Below, one piece after another: positions 25,031-34,388 of a stretch of 64,000 nucleotides of DNA. The translations under genes were made by a program, and so were the position numbers. The DNA lies in assembly GCA_016871275.1 (NCBI GenBank), contig VFZG01000010.1, forward strand, positions 51,769 to 115,768, given 5' to 3'. Each line of letters begins with the position of its first letter. The first letter of the stretch is position 1. The DNA comes from Acidimicrobiia bacterium. GTDB lineage: Bacteria; Acidobacteriota; Vicinamibacteria; Vicinamibacterales; UBA2999. Under the pieces are notes generated by a model that did not search any database, was not told the origin of the DNA, and saw only the letters and a program-made list of their open reading frames with translations.

Positions 25031-25919
25031 GATCGCTCCTCAGCACCTTCCTGAAGTTTGTGTAGGTCGCCGTCGCGAGAATATCGTCGAGGCCGAGGGA
25101 CGCCTTGTAGTACTCCTCCATCCTCTCCGGCACGAACAGATCCAGCGCCTCGTCCCGGCGAAAGGTGACGGTGACCTGGCAGCGCACCACCGGATCGGCG
25201 GCATTCATTTCCGTCTTCATCACGGTGCCGCTGAACGGATCGATCCAGATGGTCCCGGTCAGGGCCAGGTCGCGGCCACGGGTGGTCTTGATGAGCGTCG
25301 GGCGGGCGGCTTCCCGGTAGACGGCCTTTCGCAGGATGCGGCCGCCGATGTTCTCTTCTCCGCCATCGGTGAATTCAAACCGCTCGTTGACCCGCGGATG
25401 CAGCAGCATCATACCGAGCAGCGGAATGTTGATGGTGCGCGCGACGTTGCCGAGATTGTGCTTGGTGGCATCGCTGGTGTACTGCGCGGCCTTGTCGAAC
25501 CGGCCACGGTCGTTCGCCGTGAACAGCTTCAGCAGGCGGTCGTCGCGGTTGCGCAGTTTGCGGCCCTTGACTTCGTAGGTGTCTCGAAACGGCATCCAGC
25601 CTTCGCCGTCCATGCCAAGCTGCACCAGCAGGTAGTCGGACTTGATGATCTGCTGGCTGACGGCGCCGCCGGCCTGCATGCCGCCGCCCGGATTGGTGCG
25701 TGACAGATTGCTGCCGGGATTCGGCGGCCGCTGCAATTCCTGGACGTAGTGCTCAGCGGCGGCGAGCAGCGCAAACTTCTGCTCGTAATTCATCGTGTAG
25801 CGCATCGCGCTCGACAGCACGGTGTGGAATCCCGAACCAGGCTGCAAGCCGATCTGCGCCTGCGAGGCTGGAGCGCCGAGCGAAACCATCAGTGCCAGTG
25901 CCAACAGGGTGGTGCGCAT
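25014..25919 (-). CDS. Secreted protein of unknown function
   Basis: A 301-residue protein with a clear signal peptide (MRTTLLALALMVSLGAPASQA). No family is recognised. The body is mixed alpha/beta with a conserved-looking core (FRDTYEVKGRKLRNRDDRL, RFEFTDGGEENIGGR) and a C-terminal half with IWIDPFSGTVMKTEM, reminiscent of outer-membrane lipoprotein-sorting-like folds; that resemblance is weak. The ATG at 25919 was chosen because the longer open frame extends into the divergent MATE gene. It overlaps the downstream propeller gene by 17 bases. Confidence 0.7.
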   Translation of the reverse strand: MRTTLLALALMVSLGAPASQAQIGLQPGSGFHTVLSSAMRYTMNYEQKFALLAAAEHYVQELQRPPNPGSNLSRTNPGGGMQAGGAVSQQIIKSDYLLVQLGMDGEGWMPFRDTYEVKGRKLRNRDDRLLKLFTANDRGRFDKAAQYTSDATKHNLGNVARTINIPLLGMMLLHPRVNERFEFTDGGEENIGGRILRKAVYREAARPTLIKTTRGRDLALTGTIWIDPFSGTVMKTEMNAADPVVRCQVTVTFRRDEALDLFVPERMEEYYKASLGLDDILATATYTNFRKVLRSDLEPEK

Positions 25920-25961
25920 GCCTGACTCCGCCCGTAATCCTACTAGAATGGAAGGCTCCCC

Positions 25962-27392
25962 GTGTCGCCGTCCATCCGCACCGAGCTCGTGCCCATGATC
26001 AAGATCGCCGTCCCGGTGGTCCTGGCGGAACTGAGCTGGATGGTGATGGGCGTGGTCGACACGGTGATGGTGGGACCGCTGGGACCGGAGGCAATCAGCG
26101 CCGCGGGCGTCGGCAACTCGATGCACATTGCCTTCGCCATCTTCGGCATGGCCATGATGCTCGGGCTCGACACGCTGGTGTCGCAGGCGTTCGGCGCACG
26201 CGACGTTCGCGAGTGCCACCGCCTGTTCTTCGACGGCTTGATGCTGTCCGGCCTGATGGCCGTGCCCATCATGACGCTGCTGGTGCTGGTCTGGTTCGCC
26301 ATCCCGCTGCTCGGCTTCCACGGCGCGGTGCGGCCGCTCCTCGAAGGCTACTACGGAGTGTTGTTGCTGAGCACGCCGTTCCTGCTCGCATATGCCGCCT
26401 GCCGGCGCTATCTGCAGGGCATGCACGCAGTACTGCCGGTGATGTTTGCGCTGATCACGGCGAACGGGATCAACGTCGCAGCCAACTGGACCTTGATCTA
26501 CGGGAACCTCGGTTTCCCGGCCCTTGGCGTCACCGGCGCCGCGTGGGCGACCGTTGCGTCGCGCGCCTACATGATGGTGGCGCTGCTGACGGCGGTGTGG
26601 TGGATCGATCGCCAACGCACGCGCGACATATCCGGGCCGTCAGGTGGTCAGGCCGTCGGGCAGCCAGGGTTGTGGCACGTCGAACGCGCCTTCAATGCGA
26701 AGCGATTGCGGCGACTGTTCGGACTGGGGTTTCCAGCCGCGTCGCAAACGGGCGCGGAGGTCGGCGTGTTCGCGCTGGCCACGGCATTGTCCGGGATGCT
26801 GGATCCGATTTCGAGCGCCGCTCACCAGATCGCCCTGAACATGGCTGGCGTCGCGTTCATGTTTCCGCTCGGACTCGGCTCCGCCGGCGCCGTGCGCGTC
26901 GGCCACGCGGTGGGGGCCAGAGACCGGCAGCGCGCCGCCGCCGCCGGCTGGACCGCAATCCTGCTCGCCACCGGCTTCATGGTGCTTGCCGCATCGACGT
27001 TCGTCTTCCGCCCGCGTCAGCTCATCGGGTGGTTCTCCACCGACCCGTCGGTGCTGTCGGTCGGCACATCGCTGCTGTTGCTGGCGGCCGTCTTTCAGCT
27101 CTTCGACGGCATCCAGGGCGTCATCACCGGCACGCTTCGCGGTCTGGGCGACACGCAGACGCCGATGAAGGTGAACCTGATCGCGCACTGGCTGTTCGGC
27201 CTGCCGATCGGCTACCTGCTCTGTTTCGTGGCCGGGTGGGGCGTGTACGGGTTGTGGGTCGGCCTGTCGCTGGGCTTGATCGTCGTTGGCATCGTGCTGT
27301 TCTGGGTGTGGAGCGTGAAGATCCGCGACTATCTGGAATACGGGACACTCCCGATGCCGGTTGGCCACGGCTCGGCGGAGGTATCGACGTAG
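25962..27392 (+). CDS. MATE family efflux transporter
   Basis: A NorM/DinF-like cation-coupled multidrug exporter of 476 residues with 12 predicted membrane helices in two homologous halves (ELSWMVMGVVDTVMVGPLG in the first; GAEVGVFALATALSGMLDP in the second). The central cytoplasmic loop carries an unusual SGPSGGQAVGQPG insert encoded by GGCCGTC-type simple sequence. The GTG start at 25962 has GGAAGG nearby upstream and lies 42 bases from the divergent secreted-protein gene. Substrates of MATE proteins cannot be predicted from sequence. Confidence 0.92.
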   Translation: MSPSIRTELVPMIKIAVPVVLAELSWMVMGVVDTVMVGPLGPEAISAAGVGNSMHIAFAIFGMAMMLGLDTLVSQAFGARDVRECHRLFFDGLMLSGLMAVPIMTLLVLVWFAIPLLGFHGAVRPLLEGYYGVLLLSTPFLLAYAACRRYLQGMHAVLPVMFALITANGINVAANWTLIYGNLGFPALGVTGAAWATVASRAYMMVALLTAVWWIDRQRTRDISGPSGGQAVGQPGLWHVERAFNAKRLRRLFGLGFPAASQTGAEVGVFALATALSGMLDPISSAAHQIALNMAGVAFMFPLGLGSAGAVRVGHAVGARDRQRAAAAGWTAILLATGFMVLAASTFVFRPRQLIGWFSTDPSVLSVGTSLLLLAAVFQLFDGIQGVITGTLRGLGDTQTPMKVNLIAHWLFGLPIGYLLCFVAGWGVYGLWVGLSLGLIVVGIVLFWVWSVKIRDYLEYGTLPMPVGHGSAEVST

Positions 27393-27450
27393 TTCTGGAT
27401 CGACACCTTCTTCGCGCCCCATGCCGCCCTTGATTCAGGCCATCGTCCGT

Positions 27451-28758
27451 TTAGGGCCTGACCAACGCCTCGGCAATCACCCGCCGTGAAATCTCCTCGT
27501 GGCTCGCCGCCCCCGGAGGCCCCGTGCGTCGCTGGATGATGCCGACGAACAGCAGATCGTTGGTCGGATCGACCCAGAACCAGGTGCCGGCGATGCCCCA
27601 CCACCAATAGCTGTTCTTTCCGACCTGGCGCTTGGCGGCATCCGGATCGAGGACGACGGCAAAGTCGTAGCCGAAGCCTTGCGCCGGCGAGAAGCGCGCC
27701 TGGCCAATGCCGTTGTTGCCGTTCAGCACCTCGGCACTGAGCACGTTCGTCCGCATCATGTCGACGGTGTCCTTCTTCAGGATGCGTGTGCCGTTGAGCT
27801 CGCCGCCGTTGAGCAGCATCTGCGCGAACCTGAAATAGTCCGGCGCGGTCCCATACAGGCCACCGCCACCCGACGGCAGCCCAGGCATCTTCGAGATGTT
27901 GGGGTCAATCGGCTCGGGCACCAGCGCGTTTTTGTCGCGGCTCCATGAGTAGGTCGTCGCCACGCGCGACAGCTTCTCCGCCGGCACGGTGAACCCGGTA
28001 TCGACCATGCCGAGCGGTTCGAAGAGCCGCGTCCGCAGAAACTCCGGGAACGTCTTGCCCGACAGCTTCTCAACCAGGTAGCCCTGGATGTCGACGCTGA
28101 CGCTGTACACCCAGCGCGTGCCCGGCTGATACAGTAGCGGCAACTGTGCGAGCTTGTCGATCATCCCCTGCATGGACGGCTGGCCGAGCGGATTGGCCGC
28201 CTGGTACAGCTTGTCGACCGGGGTAATGCCGAACAGTCCGTAGGTAAAGCCGGCGCTGTGCGACATCAACTCGCCCATCGTCGGCGGATGCGCGGGTGCT
28301 TCGAGAATGGCGACGCCGTCTTTCTCGCCGGCAAACACCTTGAGGTTGGCGAACTCCGGAATGTGCGTCGCGATCGGGTCGGAAGGCTTCCACTTGCCTT
28401 CCTCGAACAGCATCATCATCGCCACGCCCGCCACCGGCTTGGTCATCGAGTAGATGCGCGCGATGGTGTCGGTCTTCATCGGCGTGTTGGTCTCGAGGCT
28501 CTGGACGCCGTAGGCCTTGTGTTGCACGACCTTCCCGTGACGCGCCACCAGGGTGACGATGCCGGCCATGTGCTTCTGGTCGACCAGGCCCTGCATGCCC
28601 GCGTCCATCTTGTCGAGCGCCCCGGCGGCAAAGCCCACGGACTCCGGCGTCGCCGTCGGCAGCGGCGCCAGCGTAGCGATTCGTGTCTGCGCCGGAAGGG
28701 GCGGCGAGAGTAACGCAACGAGAGTTACGAGGATCGAGATTCGAGCAGTCAGTCGCAT
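27451..28758 (-). CDS. Secreted serine hydrolase, beta-lactamase/S12 family
   Basis: A 435-residue serine hydrolase with a signal peptide at about 1-23. The SxxK is SMTK in IARIYSMTKPVAGVAM, the second motif is YSVSVDIQGYLVEKL, and GELMSHSAGFTYGLFG is the usual spacer. The C-terminal block has SYWWWGIAGTWFWVDP, typical of the esterase-like EstB/LovD-related branch. It is separated from the large repeat-protein gene upstream by 56 bases of GGCCCGAC simple repeats. Esterase, transesterase or peptidase activity all remain possible. Confidence 0.88.
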   Translation of the reverse strand: MRLTARISILVTLVALLSPPLPAQTRIATLAPLPTATPESVGFAAGALDKMDAGMQGLVDQKHMAGIVTLVARHGKVVQHKAYGVQSLETNTPMKTDTIARIYSMTKPVAGVAMMMLFEEGKWKPSDPIATHIPEFANLKVFAGEKDGVAILEAPAHPPTMGELMSHSAGFTYGLFGITPVDKLYQAANPLGQPSMQGMIDKLAQLPLLYQPGTRWVYSVSVDIQGYLVEKLSGKTFPEFLRTRLFEPLGMVDTGFTVPAEKLSRVATTYSWSRDKNALVPEPIDPNISKMPGLPSGGGGLYGTAPDYFRFAQMLLNGGELNGTRILKKDTVDMMRTNVLSAEVLNGNNGIGQARFSPAQGFGYDFAVVLDPDAAKRQVGKNSYWWWGIAGTWFWVDPTNDLLFVGIIQRRTGPPGAASHEEISRRVIAEALVRP

Positions 28759-28814
28759 ATGTGAACCCTCTTGGCCGGTTGGCCCGACGGCCCGACGGCC
28801 TGTCGTCGTCCTTA

Positions 28815-31800
28815 TTACCCCTTAGTCACCGGTTTAATGGCGGGGAACATTGTGCCACTCCCGACCAGCTCCTTGATGAGGGCCGGCACCTTGGCGACGA
28901 CGGCGTTGGCTTGATCGATCAGGCCCGGCAGTCCGGCACGGGCCTCGCGAATCTGCATCATCTGCGTGTTGGTCGGCAGCGCGGTGGAGGCCATGACCTG
29001 GCCCTTCAGCTGGCCGAATCGTCCGCGCAGGTTCTCCGCGTTGCCGCCAAAGCCGCCACCCTGCTGGCCGAGGCCGAGTCGGCGGCGAACCGCCTCGAAC
29101 TCCTTCACCAGGCCGTCAAGCTGCTGCTTCGCGTTGCCAGAGAGGGTGGCGTTGCGCGTCTGCTGTTGAACGAACTGGACCTGCGCGAAGGCGTTCTGCA
29201 CCATTTCGGCCACCTCATTCGCCTTCTCCTGCAACTGATGGAGATCGCGGGCGGTGTCGAACCAGCTGCGGCGATCGCCATCGGTGATTTGAATCTGCGG
29301 ATCGCCCTTCACCGGCACATCAATGGTCTGCGCGTCGCGTCCGTTCACGCTCAGCGTGGCGCGATATGTCGCGGGCAACACGTACGGACCGTTGTTGCCA
29401 CCGCCGCCGAATCCACCACCGCTGCCACCGGCCTGGCCGCCGACGGGCGCGCCCGGAGGCGGCGGCAGCGGCCGGAGCGGCTGCACGCGCAAGTCCCACT
29501 TCACGATGTTGAGGCCGGCCTTGTTGCGATCGCGCAGGTCGTTGCCGGTCAGCTCGCGAATCGTCGAACCGCTTGCGTCCTTGATCGTGATCTTCACGTC
29601 CTTGGCGTCCGCGCCGAGACGATATGCGAGGGTCGCGCCCGGCGCGGGGTTCTGGCCGAGGAAGAGGCGATCGCCCTCGAACCCCTTCATCTGGTCGTTC
29701 GCCTGGTTCATGATCGTTCCGCCTTCGCTACTGAACAGGAACGCGTCGGCGTTTTCCGACTTCGCCCACTCCTGGATTGGCGACACATCGTCGAGGATCC
29801 AGATGCCGCGGGCGTGGCTGGCCAGAATGAGATCGTTGTCGCGCGGATGCTGCTTGATCTCGTAGATCGGCATCGTCGGCAGGTTCGCCTTGATGCGCGT
29901 CCACTGCCCGCCGCGATTGAGGCTGACCCACAGGCCGGTTTCCGTGCCGAGATACAGGATGTCCGGGTTGCGACGATCCTCCGCCAGGCCGCGCGCCACT
30001 TCGCCCTTGGGCAGGTTGCCGGCAATCGATCGCCAGGTGGCGCCGTAGTCGCCAGTCGCAAACAGGTAGGTGTTGAAGTCGCCGCCGCGATGGCCGTCGA
30101 AGGCGACGTAGGCGGTAGCGGCCTGGGCGCGAGACGGCAGCACGTCGGACACGTAGGTGAACTTGGGCACGCCGGAGATCTTCGACGTCACGTTCGTCCA
30201 GGTCTTGCCGGCATCCTGCGTCACGCTGACGATGCCGTCGTCACTACCCACCCACACGACGCCCTGCCGCGCGGAGGACTCCTCGAGCGTCACGATGTTG
30301 CCGAACGAGCCGACGCCGTCGTTCTTGGCGATGCGGACCTCCTTGCCCACCACACCCATGATCGACAGCGCTTCGCGATCGGTGTTGGTGGTCAGGTCCG
30401 GGCTGATGGGCTGGTACGAGCGTCCGTGGTCCGAAGACTTCAGGACCAGGTTGGCACCGATATAGATCGTCGCCGGATCGAACGGCGAGAGCTGCATGGC
30501 CGTATCCCAGTTGAAGCGGTAGGTGGTGGCGGCTTCACCCGGCTTCGACTCGGCGGGCTCCGGACGAACCGTGGTCCGTTCGTTGGTCAGCCGATCGGTG
30601 CGGCTCATGCGGCCGTCCTGCGACTCGGCGTAGACAATGCGCGCATCGGTCGGATCCATCAACGGCTGAAAGCCGTCGCCGCCGCTGATCACGTACCAGT
30701 TGTCGTTGTGGATGCCGCTGTTGGTGCGCACCGCGCTCGGCCCGCACCAGGTGTTGTTGTCCTGCAGGCCCGCGCACACGTGATACGGCGTCTGCATGTC
30801 GAACTCGACGTGATACGCCTGGGCGCCGAGCACGTTCGGCAGCCACACCCAGGTTTGCGACTTGTCGTGCGAAATGCTGACGCCGCCGTCGTTGCCAATG
30901 ATGATGTGCCGCGGATCCTTTGGATTGATCCACATTGCGTGGTGATCCACGTGAATGCGCTCCGCGCCGTCGCCGCGGAACGTACGGCCGCCATCATCCG
31001 AGACGTGCAGCGACACGCCGAGCACATAGATGCGCGAGTCACTGAGCGGATCGATCCGAATCTGGCTGAAGTACATCGGCCGCGGGTTGGTATCGCTCAA
31101 CTTCCGCCAGTTGCCGCCGGCGTTGTCGGTGCGGTAGACGCCGCTCTCGGCCGGATGCTCGACGGTGGCGTAGAGCACGTTGGGATTCGCCCGGTAGATC
31201 GCCAGGCCAATGCGTCCCTTCGGCCCCGACGGCAGACCGGCTTCGACCTTGGCCCACGTCTGGCCCGCATCGGTCGACTTCCAGATGGTGCTGCCCGGAC
31301 CACCACCGTTCATGCCCCACTGGGCACGGCGCCGCTGATACGAGGCCGCATACAGCGTCTTGTTGTTCTGCGGGTCCATCACCAGGTCGGTGGCGCCGGT
31401 GTCGTCATCCACGTGCAACACACGCGTCCAGCTCAGCCCGCCGTCGGCCGTTTTGTAGACGCCCCGTTCTCCACCGGCTCCCCACAGGTTGCCCGTGGCC
31501 GCAACGTAGACGACGTTGAAGTCGACCGGATCGACGATGATGCGCGCGATCGCCCTGGTGTCGCGCAGGCCGGTGTTCGTCCACGAGCGTCCGCCGTCGG
31601 TGGACTTGTACACGCCGTCGCCCCATGACGAACTCTGGCGGTTGTTGGCCTCACCGGTGCCGACCCACACGAGATTGGCATCGGTGGGCGCGATCGCCAC
31701 CGCGCCAACCGAGCTGCTGCCTTCGTTGTCGAACACGGTGGTGAACGTCGTGCCGGCGTTGGTGGTCTTGTAGACGCCGGCCGTCGCCATGCCCACATAA

Positions 31801-32012
31801 AACGTCGTCGGATCGCTTTCCAGCACCGCGAGATCGTCGACCCGCCCGGACGGCGTCGCAGGACCGATGGCCCGGAACCACAGCCGATCGAGCGGCCCCT
31901 GGCCCGCCGAGCCGTCCGTGAAGATCGGTGTCGGCCGCGGCGGCGCCTGCGCAAACGGCGACGCTATCGTGAGGAGAACTGCCAGAGCTGAAAGAGCGAT
32001 CCGTCGTGTCAT
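28815..32012 (-). CDS. Large secreted BNR/sortilin-type beta-propeller protein
   Basis: A 1065-residue secreted protein with a signal peptide (about 1-21, ending ASPFAQA). The first 700 residues are BNR/Asp-box repeats of the VPS10/sortilin or photosystem-stability-factor type: VYKTTNAGTTF, VYKSTDGGRSW, VYKTADGGLSW, IWKSTDAGQTW and VYRTDNAGGNW. The C-terminal 300 residues hold a beta-domain (KITIKDASGSTIREL), a Gly-rich linker, and a helical segment near 920-1030 with possible coiled coil. Such proteins are common in Acidobacteriota and may bind peptides or polysaccharides; glycosidase activity is not supported. ATG 32012 lies 11 bases after the MBL gene, so the two are an operon. Confidence 0.85.
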   Translation of the reverse strand: MTRRIALSALAVLLTIASPFAQAPPRPTPIFTDGSAGQGPLDRLWFRAIGPATPSGRVDDLAVLESDPTTFYVGMATAGVYKTTNAGTTFTTVFDNEGSSSVGAVAIAPTDANLVWVGTGEANNRQSSSWGDGVYKSTDGGRSWTNTGLRDTRAIARIIVDPVDFNVVYVAATGNLWGAGGERGVYKTADGGLSWTRVLHVDDDTGATDLVMDPQNNKTLYAASYQRRRAQWGMNGGGPGSTIWKSTDAGQTWAKVEAGLPSGPKGRIGLAIYRANPNVLYATVEHPAESGVYRTDNAGGNWRKLSDTNPRPMYFSQIRIDPLSDSRIYVLGVSLHVSDDGGRTFRGDGAERIHVDHHAMWINPKDPRHIIIGNDGGVSISHDKSQTWVWLPNVLGAQAYHVEFDMQTPYHVCAGLQDNNTWCGPSAVRTNSGIHNDNWYVISGGDGFQPLMDPTDARIVYAESQDGRMSRTDRLTNERTTVRPEPAESKPGEAATTYRFNWDTAMQLSPFDPATIYIGANLVLKSSDHGRSYQPISPDLTTNTDREALSIMGVVGKEVRIAKNDGVGSFGNIVTLEESSARQGVVWVGSDDGIVSVTQDAGKTWTNVTSKISGVPKFTYVSDVLPSRAQAATAYVAFDGHRGGDFNTYLFATGDYGATWRSIAGNLPKGEVARGLAEDRRNPDILYLGTETGLWVSLNRGGQWTRIKANLPTMPIYEIKQHPRDNDLILASHARGIWILDDVSPIQEWAKSENADAFLFSSEGGTIMNQANDQMKGFEGDRLFLGQNPAPGATLAYRLGADAKDVKITIKDASGSTIRELTGNDLRDRNKAGLNIVKWDLRVQPLRPLPPPPGAPVGGQAGGSGGGFGGGGNNGPYVLPATYRATLSVNGRDAQTIDVPVKGDPQIQITDGDRRSWFDTARDLHQLQEKANEVAEMVQNAFAQVQFVQQQTRNATLSGNAKQQLDGLVKEFEAVRRRLGLGQQGGGFGGNAENLRGRFGQLKGQVMASTALPTNTQMMQIREARAGLPGLIDQANAVVAKVPALIKELVGSGTMFPAIKPVTKG

Positions 32013-32022
32013 GTGTCCTGTC

Positions 32023-32964
32023 CTATTTCGCGTTCGTCGCCTCGTCGTAAGCAATGCCAAGCACGAACGCCAGCGTGAGACGCGCGTTCGGCGACACGTT
32101 GTCTTCGAAGCCCTTGAGCACCGGCAGGCTCGTCACCTCGTCCTTCGACCTGCCGGCCTTGGCCCCGGCGCGCGCGTGCTCGAGCACCGTGGTGAGGTAG
32201 TTGCGGAAGTGCGCCAGCTCGGCGCGGCCGTTGCGGACCGCGTTGTCCTTGGCGTGGCCGGCGATGATGATGGTGTCGTGGTTGGCTCGCTTCGACACCG
32301 TGTCGAGAATCGTGATCCAGTTGTCGATGCGGGCGCCCTGCGCGCGATCGATGTTGGGGTGGGCGCGGTTGAACAGCAGGTCGCCCATGTGCATCACGTT
32401 GGCCTGCTGGAAATGAATCACGGCGTCACCGCCGGTATGGCCCGGCCCGAAGTAGCGTGCCTCGATCGTCTCGTCGCCGAACTTCTCCGTCCACACATCC
32501 TTGAACGTGGCCGTCGCGTAGGCCTGCTGATCGGCGGTCTTCTCGGTGGTGGCGCGGTGCGACTTCAGGCAGTTCTCGTGGGCCACGATCTTGGCGACGC
32601 CGTAGGCCTTGTTGCCGCCGGTATGGTCGCCGTGATGATGCGTGTTGAGCAACATGGCGATACCCTTCGGCGCGCGCTGCTTCAATCCCGCCGAGCAAAT
32701 CTCGGCGGTGTTCATGAACTGGCTGTCCACCGCCACCGCGCCGTCGCCGTTGACGAGGTAGCCAATCGTGCCGCCCTGGCCGATGAACATGCCAACGCCG
32801 CGGCGGAGATCCTCAAAACGCGTCACCGGCGGCGCCGCGGGCGGCGCCGGTGCCTGACGGCCCAGCCAGGCCGCCGACGACATCTCACCGTAACCTGATG
32901 CGTAACTGGCTTTGCCCACACCGAAAGCGAAGGCGGACGACAATAGGAACTGCCTGCGATTCAT
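32023..32964 (-). CDS. Secreted metallo-beta-lactamase-fold hydrolase with Tat-like signal
   Basis: A 313-residue MBL-fold protein. The N-terminus, MNRRQFLLSSAFAFGVG, is a twin-arginine-type signal. The zinc motif is NTHHHGDHTGG, followed by GPGHTGGDAVIHF and IIIAGHAKDN for the remaining ligands, which fits a dinuclear site. It groups best with the quinoprotein-relay-system/SoxH-like subfamily often found beside secreted proteins; specific hydrolase activity cannot be assigned. It precedes the large BNR protein gene by ten bases. Confidence 0.87.
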   Translation of the reverse strand: MNRRQFLLSSAFAFGVGKASYASGYGEMSSAAWLGRQAPAPPAAPPVTRFEDLRRGVGMFIGQGGTIGYLVNGDGAVAVDSQFMNTAEICSAGLKQRAPKGIAMLLNTHHHGDHTGGNKAYGVAKIVAHENCLKSHRATTEKTADQQAYATATFKDVWTEKFGDETIEARYFGPGHTGGDAVIHFQQANVMHMGDLLFNRAHPNIDRAQGARIDNWITILDTVSKRANHDTIIIAGHAKDNAVRNGRAELAHFRNYLTTVLEHARAGAKAGRSKDEVTSLPVLKGFEDNVSPNARLTLAFVLGIAYDEATNAK

Positions 32965-33063
32965 GGACTCCTCCCGGACGCGGAATTCTATCCTCGATTG
33001 GCTGCTCGCGCCGCCGGTCGCGCTCGCGGTGCTGGTGGCCGGCGGCGGCGTCCGGCGGGTGGT

Positions 33064-34380
33064 TTACTTGCCGCCCTTCGAGGGTGCGCCGGGCAGGCCG
33101 AACAGGTAGTCCAGCGCGAGGTTCGTCATCACCTTCACGCCCACCGGCAATGCTGACTCGTCCGCGAAGAACAGCGGCGAGTGGTTCTGCGGCGCCTTCG
33201 TCCAGTCCTGGTCCTTCGGCGTCACACCCAGGAACACGAACAAGCCTGGCACCTGCTGCTGGAAATACGAAAAATCCTCGGCGGTGCCGGTCAGCGGACC
33301 AACCCGCACGTTGTCGGCGCCCGCCACCCGGCGCAAGGTCGGCACCATGCGTTCGGTCAACGCCGGATCGTTGCGCGTCACCGGATAGCCGAGCCCGAAC
33401 TCGACGGACGCCGTCGCGCCGGCGCTGGCGGCAAGATTCGACGCAATGCTGCGGATGCGATCGTGGATGTTCTGCCGCACGTCCTCGTCGAAGGCGCGCA
33501 CGGTGCCCTCGAGCTCGATTTCCTCGGGCACGATGTTCGAGCGATTGCCGCCGGTGAAGCGGCCGACGGTCACGACCGCCGGCGCTTCCGTGATGTTGAC
33601 GGTGCGGCTAACGATGGTTTGCAGCGCGAGGACGATTTGTGAGCCGATGACGATGGGATCGATGCCGCCCCACGGCACGGCGCCATGTGTCTGCCGACCC
33701 TTCACCTTGATGATGAATGTGTCGGCGCTCGCCATCAACGGACCGGATCGATAGGTGATCGAACCGGCCGGGAACGGAAACACGTGCAGTCCGAACACCG
33801 CATCAACCTTGGGGTTGTTGAGCACGTTGGCTTTGATCATCGGCTCGGCGCCGCCCGGCCCCTCCTCGGCGGGCTGGAAGATCAGCTTCACCGTGCCCGG
33901 TATGCGATCGCGGATCCTGGCGAACGTGGCCGCGGCGCCAAGCAGGATGGCCATGTGATTGTCGTGGCCACAGGCGTGCATCACGCCGACTTCCTGGCCG
34001 TTCCACTGCGCCTTCGCGGTGGACTTGAACGGCAGATCGACCTGTTCGGTCACCGGGAGCGCATCCATGTCGGAGCGCAACGCGACCACAGGTCCCGGCT
34101 GTCCACCCTTCAGTACGCCGACCACGCCGGTGCCGGCGACACCGGTCGTCACTTCGAAACCGAGCCTTCGCAACTCGTCGGCAATGACCTTGGCGGTACG
34201 GACCTCGTTGTTCCCGAGCTCGGGGTGCTGGTGGAAGTCCCGGCGCCACGCCACCACCTGGGGATTGATCTCCGTCACCAGCCGATCGACGTCGGCCGCC
34301 AACGGATTGCCGGCTGCCGCGGTCTGAGCGAATACCGGAGAACCGACAGCGACCAGGACGACGGCGAGAAATAGGCGCAT
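33064..34380 (-). CDS. Secreted M20 family amidohydrolase (HipO/AmaA-like)
   Basis: A 438-residue zinc amidohydrolase with a signal peptide (MRLFLAVVLVAVGSPVFAQ). Family landmarks are RDFHQHPELGNNE, ALRSDMDALPV, GVMHACGHDNHMAILL, FQPAEEGPGGAEPMI and FGLHVFP, giving the metal ligands and the dimerisation-domain boundary. Typical substrates are N-acylated amino acids or hippurate-like amides. ATG 34380 gives the signal peptide; the open frame upstream overlaps the quinone-reductase gene eight bases away and is not used. Likely co-transcribed with the reductase and thioredoxin-like genes upstream. Confidence 0.9.
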   Translation of the reverse strand: MRLFLAVVLVAVGSPVFAQTAAAGNPLAADVDRLVTEINPQVVAWRRDFHQHPELGNNEVRTAKVIADELRRLGFEVTTGVAGTGVVGVLKGGQPGPVVALRSDMDALPVTEQVDLPFKSTAKAQWNGQEVGVMHACGHDNHMAILLGAAATFARIRDRIPGTVKLIFQPAEEGPGGAEPMIKANVLNNPKVDAVFGLHVFPFPAGSITYRSGPLMASADTFIIKVKGRQTHGAVPWGGIDPIVIGSQIVLALQTIVSRTVNITEAPAVVTVGRFTGGNRSNIVPEEIELEGTVRAFDEDVRQNIHDRIRSIASNLAASAGATASVEFGLGYPVTRNDPALTERMVPTLRRVAGADNVRVGPLTGTAEDFSYFQQQVPGLFVFLGVTPKDQDWTKAPQNHSPLFFADESALPVGVKVMTNLALDYLFGLPGAPSKGGK

Positions 34381-34388
34381 GCCGGTGA

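Noticed and set aside
25700..27433. Long plus-strand open frame of 577 codons, and a minus-strand one, across the MATE gene
   Set aside because: Arg/Ala-rich shadow frames produced by high GC; the MATE frame has clear helices and family motifs.
28683..31628. Plus-strand open frame of 981 codons opposite the BNR-repeat gene
   Set aside because: Antisense of a gene with repeated Asp-box motifs; the translation is His/Arg/Val-rich with no domain.
32965..33063. Protein-like plus-strand stretch between the MBL and M20 genes
   Set aside because: Under 100 bases, no start or ribosome site; it cannot be told from GC-rich noise.
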